NCBI GenBank assembly: GCA_002803225.1
Contig: NXFV01000830.1
Span: forward strand, 1-10,056
From: Gamarada debralockiae
Taxonomy: Eukaryota > Ascomycota > Leotiomycetes > Helotiales > Hyphodiscaceae
DNA length: 10,056 nt
Reading direction: 5' to 3'
Notes under the pieces: generated by a model
What the model was told of the DNA's origin: nothing
The model's input: the letters and a program-made list of their open reading frames with translations, nothing else
The model's database searches: none
Made by a program: the position numbers and the translations under genes
Shown: positions 7,901-10,056 of the stretch, one piece after another
Layout of the letters: each line of letters begins with the position of its first letter
Position numbering within the stretch: position 1 is the stretch's first letter

Positions 7901-8265
7901 TCAATGTCTGGACAGGTGAATCTTCAACGCTTCAGCATAGTTCTTACATTCCAAAACATTCATAGCATATAAGACATCCTCGCCGTTGACATTCTTGCGG
8001 CTTTCCCGATGGACTTTCTCGGTTGCTGTGGAAAGAAATCAATATGTACTCGAGGCGCCCAATCCATAACTTTCAGGTGAAAATTACCTTCGCCCGTGAA
8101 GGAGAAAATGAACTCGCTCACACATCCTTGCATGCACTCCTTCGGCTCTTTTGCAATCTTGTCATACTCTGGAAGAGCTGTGTTCATAGTTCGAACAATG
8201 GGGGCAAAGTTGCAGATATCGGCATCAGATCTGATATGGGAGAAACGACGTCGACTCCTTTGCAT
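7901..8265 (-). CDS. Divergent HAP3/NF-YB-like histone-fold protein, two exons, about 100 aa
   Basis: HAP3 (NF-YB) pairs with HAP5 (NF-YC) through a histone fold and, with HAP2, binds CCAAT boxes. Exon 1 (8265-8088) encodes MNTALPEYDKIAKEPKECMQ then GCVSEFIF, closely matching the NF-YB core. The 62-bp intron (8087-8026, donor GTAATT, acceptor CCACAG) joins in phase to exon 2 (8025-7901): EATEKVHRESRKNVNGEDVL, then YAM, NYAEALKIHL and a stop. The spliced match across the junction is strong evidence that the intron is real. Oddities: the conserved RWLPIANVARI entry to helix 1 is replaced by ICNFAPIVRT, LGFEN becomes LECKN, and the protein ends just after the fold. The frame is open upstream of ATG 8265 as far as 8336, and an acceptor-like CACAG precedes 8328, so another 5' exon is possible. 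It may be a working paralogue, a competitor subunit or a young pseudogene. Confidence 0.65.
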
Positions 8266-8338
8266 GTTGTCGTAGGTCGTTTCGTCGGAGTCGAAATCGC
8301 TGAATTGGGAGCCTGGGAAGCTATTTCGCTGTGCTTAA

Positions 8339-8364
8339 ATATATATATATATAATTTTTTTTTT
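8339..8364. repeat. AT dinucleotide run followed by T tract
   Basis: Seven AT units (8339-8352) are followed by AA and ten T residues (8355-8364). On the minus strand this reads A10 then TA repeats, just upstream of the HAP3-like coding sequence. It may be part of its promoter or of an intron, or simply a microsatellite. Confidence 0.7.
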
Positions 8365-8384
8365 GGAAGGATTCGTCGTAGTGG

Positions 8385-9036
8385 TCAGGTCGAGTCGAGT
8401 AAGCCCTTTGCGGCATTAAGGGGCGGGGTATCTCCCAGACCGGCCATGGCGGCTTCAAGAATCTCCGACAACTCGTAAACCTCTTCATTAGACACATCGT
8501 GGTCCAATTTGTCAACAGGGGCCTGGATGTTGAATGAGTTCTCTCCCGTCCAACCATCTTTTAATAGAATAATCTTGGACCGGGAATGGGCTTGAATGCT
8601 AACCAATCATCGTATTACGAGGGATGATAGGTGATATTGGCAGAAGTATTCCCCCAATCCAATTAGCCTTGGCCTCGGAGTTTTGCAAAGTGCTGTAAGT
8701 ATGAGAATCATGATACTCGCCAGCATCCAGGTCAATCACAGTACCAACAACTGTGTAGTTCCTCTATTGAAACTTTCAATCCTCTCGCTCGTAATTTGAG
8801 TATTCCCATGGAAAATACTGTTTCTTTCCCTTCTTCTCTAGCTCTGTGCTCCGCTTTCGCCACAATGAAACCCATATCGGTAGAAGGCTCGAACCTCCAC
8901 TCGTTCAGCTCCACTTTCCAAGTGCGTTCGCTGTCACATTGAGCTTAGCCCAAGTCTCTAGTAACTCCCTATTGTAAAGGAACCCGACTGACCTCAACTT
9001 ACCTGGCTTTGCACCCATACTTTCTATGATTCTCAT
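8385..9036 (-). CDS. Unrecognised protein gene or decaying gene remnant
   Basis: I do not recognise the family. Exon 1 (9036-9003) starts MRIIESMGAKP at ATG and ends at a consensus donor, GTAAGT. A 59-bp intron to CTAAG (9002-8944) joins in phase to A-QCDSERTWKVELNEWRFEP, then STDMGFIVAKAEHRAREEGK. After this the frame must change. Removing a 55-bp segment with GTATTT and AATAG ends (8818-8764) leads into RNYTVVGTVIDLDAGEYHD and on to a TAG at 8601-8599, giving 107 aa. Protein-like sequence then continues one base off: VSIQAHSRSKIILLKDGW through DKLDHDVSNEEVYELSEIL to a TGA at 8387-8385. A weak intron, 8716-8599, would instead reach this last part in phase, giving 139 aa. With neither intron, two +1 frameshifts explain the pattern, which favours a pseudogene. 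The product looks soluble, with a beta-rich start and an acidic helical end. It is upstream of, and parallel to, the HAP3-like gene. Confidence 0.4.
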
Positions 9037-9703
9037 TGTCTTTTGAACTGGTGGTGATCCGAGTGTGGTGCCGGTTGTAAGAACAGGCTCTAGAAATAGG
9101 AAGGAGCTCGCAAAACTGGTCTATTCCAATTCGGAAGAAAAAAAATGCAAAGAAGGATGTCGTCGTCCTCGATCCGATGTTTTGAAGACGATAGAGAAAA
9201 TGCTGGCATATCGATTGTCGAATGATATTCAAGCTTAAACAGACCGAATGGTTATTTCTGCACTCTTCACAGGAAAGACTGACAAGAAATTGAGGAGTGA
9301 TATGGGATTTCGCAAGCACGAATGGAATTATTTAAGGGACCGCTTACCAGTCCTAATTTCAGGAGTACACTTATCAACCTCCCGCCATAGTAGTAATTTA
9401 TATACGAATACAAGTCGCAGCAATGTAATTGTGTAAATATCGAATTGTAATCAAAGGAGCTAGAAATGAAGCTATTTCTAACTACGCCAAATTTTATGTG
9501 TCATGTTATTGATTGATTCATATTCTTACACTGACTAACTAGCTAGCTCTGCAGTGCTCCTATAAATACAAACCCTAGGAAAACCTAAAACTAACAAAAA
9601 CCCAGGTATAGCAATTCTACTGTTTCAGTAAATTACTCGCTGCCTATAAAACCAAACAGCTTTGTGACAGTTCTGGCGAATGTCACCTGATCGTGCTGCC
9701 TGC

Positions 9704-9716
9704 GCGTGAGTCACGC
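9704..9716. promoter_or_regulatory. Palindrome with TGAGTCA core (AP-1/Gcn4-type site)
   Basis: GCGTGAGTCACGC is a perfect 6-bp dyad around a central G. Its core, TGAGTCA, is the consensus for bZIP factors of the Gcn4/CpcA class. No gene start is close by within the window, so function is unknown. Confidence 0.35.
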
Positions 9717-9957
9717 ACCGTGTACTAGCGCGTCCTGGAGTTATATTAGACTTCGTGTACTTGCAGAACCTTTTCTCCTTGTCGATAATTCTAAGAATAG
9801 AGAGTACTGCTTGATTTGCATTGCTTGAGTGCCCCCTGTCACAGGCTTTGTGCTAGGCCTTACTTGTAAAGAAGCATTTTAGCTAAAGAGAATTGTAAAA
9901 GATGCCCTAATTGTACTATCTACTAGCTAATAACTCTAGCTCCCTTTAGGAGTCCAG

Positions 9958-10056
9958 TGTTGGTTGGAACTGCCTAATCAGGTATAGCCTGTACTTTCCC
10001 CTCTTTTGTGATATAAGAGAGCTCTTCCCCTCCTTGTATTTCAGCTCCTTAGATAT
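9958..10056 (+). mobile_element. Possible start of a retrotransposon LTR, cut by the window end
   Basis: TGTTGGTTGGAACTGCC begins at 9958. TG at the 5' end, and TGTTGG in particular, is common at the start of fungal Ty1/copia-type LTRs. A TATA-like ATATAAGAG follows about 55 bp later, as expected for an LTR promoter, then a pyrimidine-rich stretch. The other end, the primer-binding site and the coding part are outside the window, so this is tentative. Confidence 0.25.

Larger units (their letters stand above)
9037..10056. other. Noncoding, TA-rich tail of the window
   Basis: No convincing gene on either strand. The open frame at 9248-9436 has no recognisable content. From about 9400 the sequence is rich in CTA, TAG and TAA steps. 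It holds scattered TATA-like words (CTATAAATA near 9570, ATATAAG near 10010). The texture suggests old transposon-derived DNA, possibly altered by repeat-induced point mutation, but I cannot measure that here. The right end resembles an LTR start and is listed separately. Confidence 0.4.

Noticed and set aside
8931..9003. Alternative acceptor GACAG (exon from 8930) for the unknown gene
   Set aside because: It keeps the downstream frame only if the upstream exon is read in a frame without a nearby ATG; the CTAAG acceptor at 8944 allows the ATG at 9036.
9092..9216. Minus-strand ATG frame beginning MPAFSLSSSKH as an upstream exon of the unknown gene
   Set aside because: About 40 codons to a stop with no usable donor before it, and the gene already has an ATG exon at 9036.
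1..10056. CRISPR array, rRNA or prokaryotic operon
   Set aside because: No regularly spaced repeats, no rRNA-like sequence, and genes contain spliceosomal introns.

Overview
The window looks like nuclear DNA of a filamentous ascomycete (Pezizomycotina). It has a HET-domain gene of the type expanded in that group, short introns (43-72 bp) with GTAAGT or GTAAGA donors, and a fungal CorA-like transporter gene. Gene density is moderate and noncoding DNA is plentiful. Some noncoding stretches are AT-rich and hold transposon-like structure, so this is probably an accessory rather than a core region. A leotiomycete-like genome is possible, but I cannot fix the order from sequence alone.

Layout on the plus strand: (1) 364-1749, a single-exon nucleoside-hydrolase-fold protein. 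A tandem pair of 24-25 bp quasi-palindromes lies 120-190 bp upstream of it. (2) 2229-2684, a non-autonomous DNA transposon (MITE) candidate with CTGTTTGGCAGC/GCTGCCAAACAG ends, flanking TAA, an AT-rich core and two internal perfect hairpins. (3) 3173-5101, a HET-domain protein, possibly with an additional small 5' exon at 3048. (4) 5782-7664, a three-exon CorA-family membrane protein. Its introns are reconstructed here at 6048-6099 and 6777-6819, the second with a NAGNAG acceptor.

On the minus strand, convergent with the transporter gene, lies a more decayed or fast-evolving block. 8265-7901 encodes the histone fold of a divergent HAP3/NF-YB (CCAAT-binding factor subunit B), with one clean 62-bp intron and a stop right after the fold. 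9036-8385 holds an unrecognised protein. Its 5' splice is convincing, but its reading frame then changes twice, either through weak introns or through frameshifts. The last 1 kb (9037-10056) has no convincing gene. It is rich in TA steps and ends in a sequence resembling the start of a retrotransposon LTR.

The genes do not form an obvious pathway or cluster. The most unusual items are the HAP3-like paralogue, which lacks the normal entry into its histone fold, and the unrecognised neighbour beside it.
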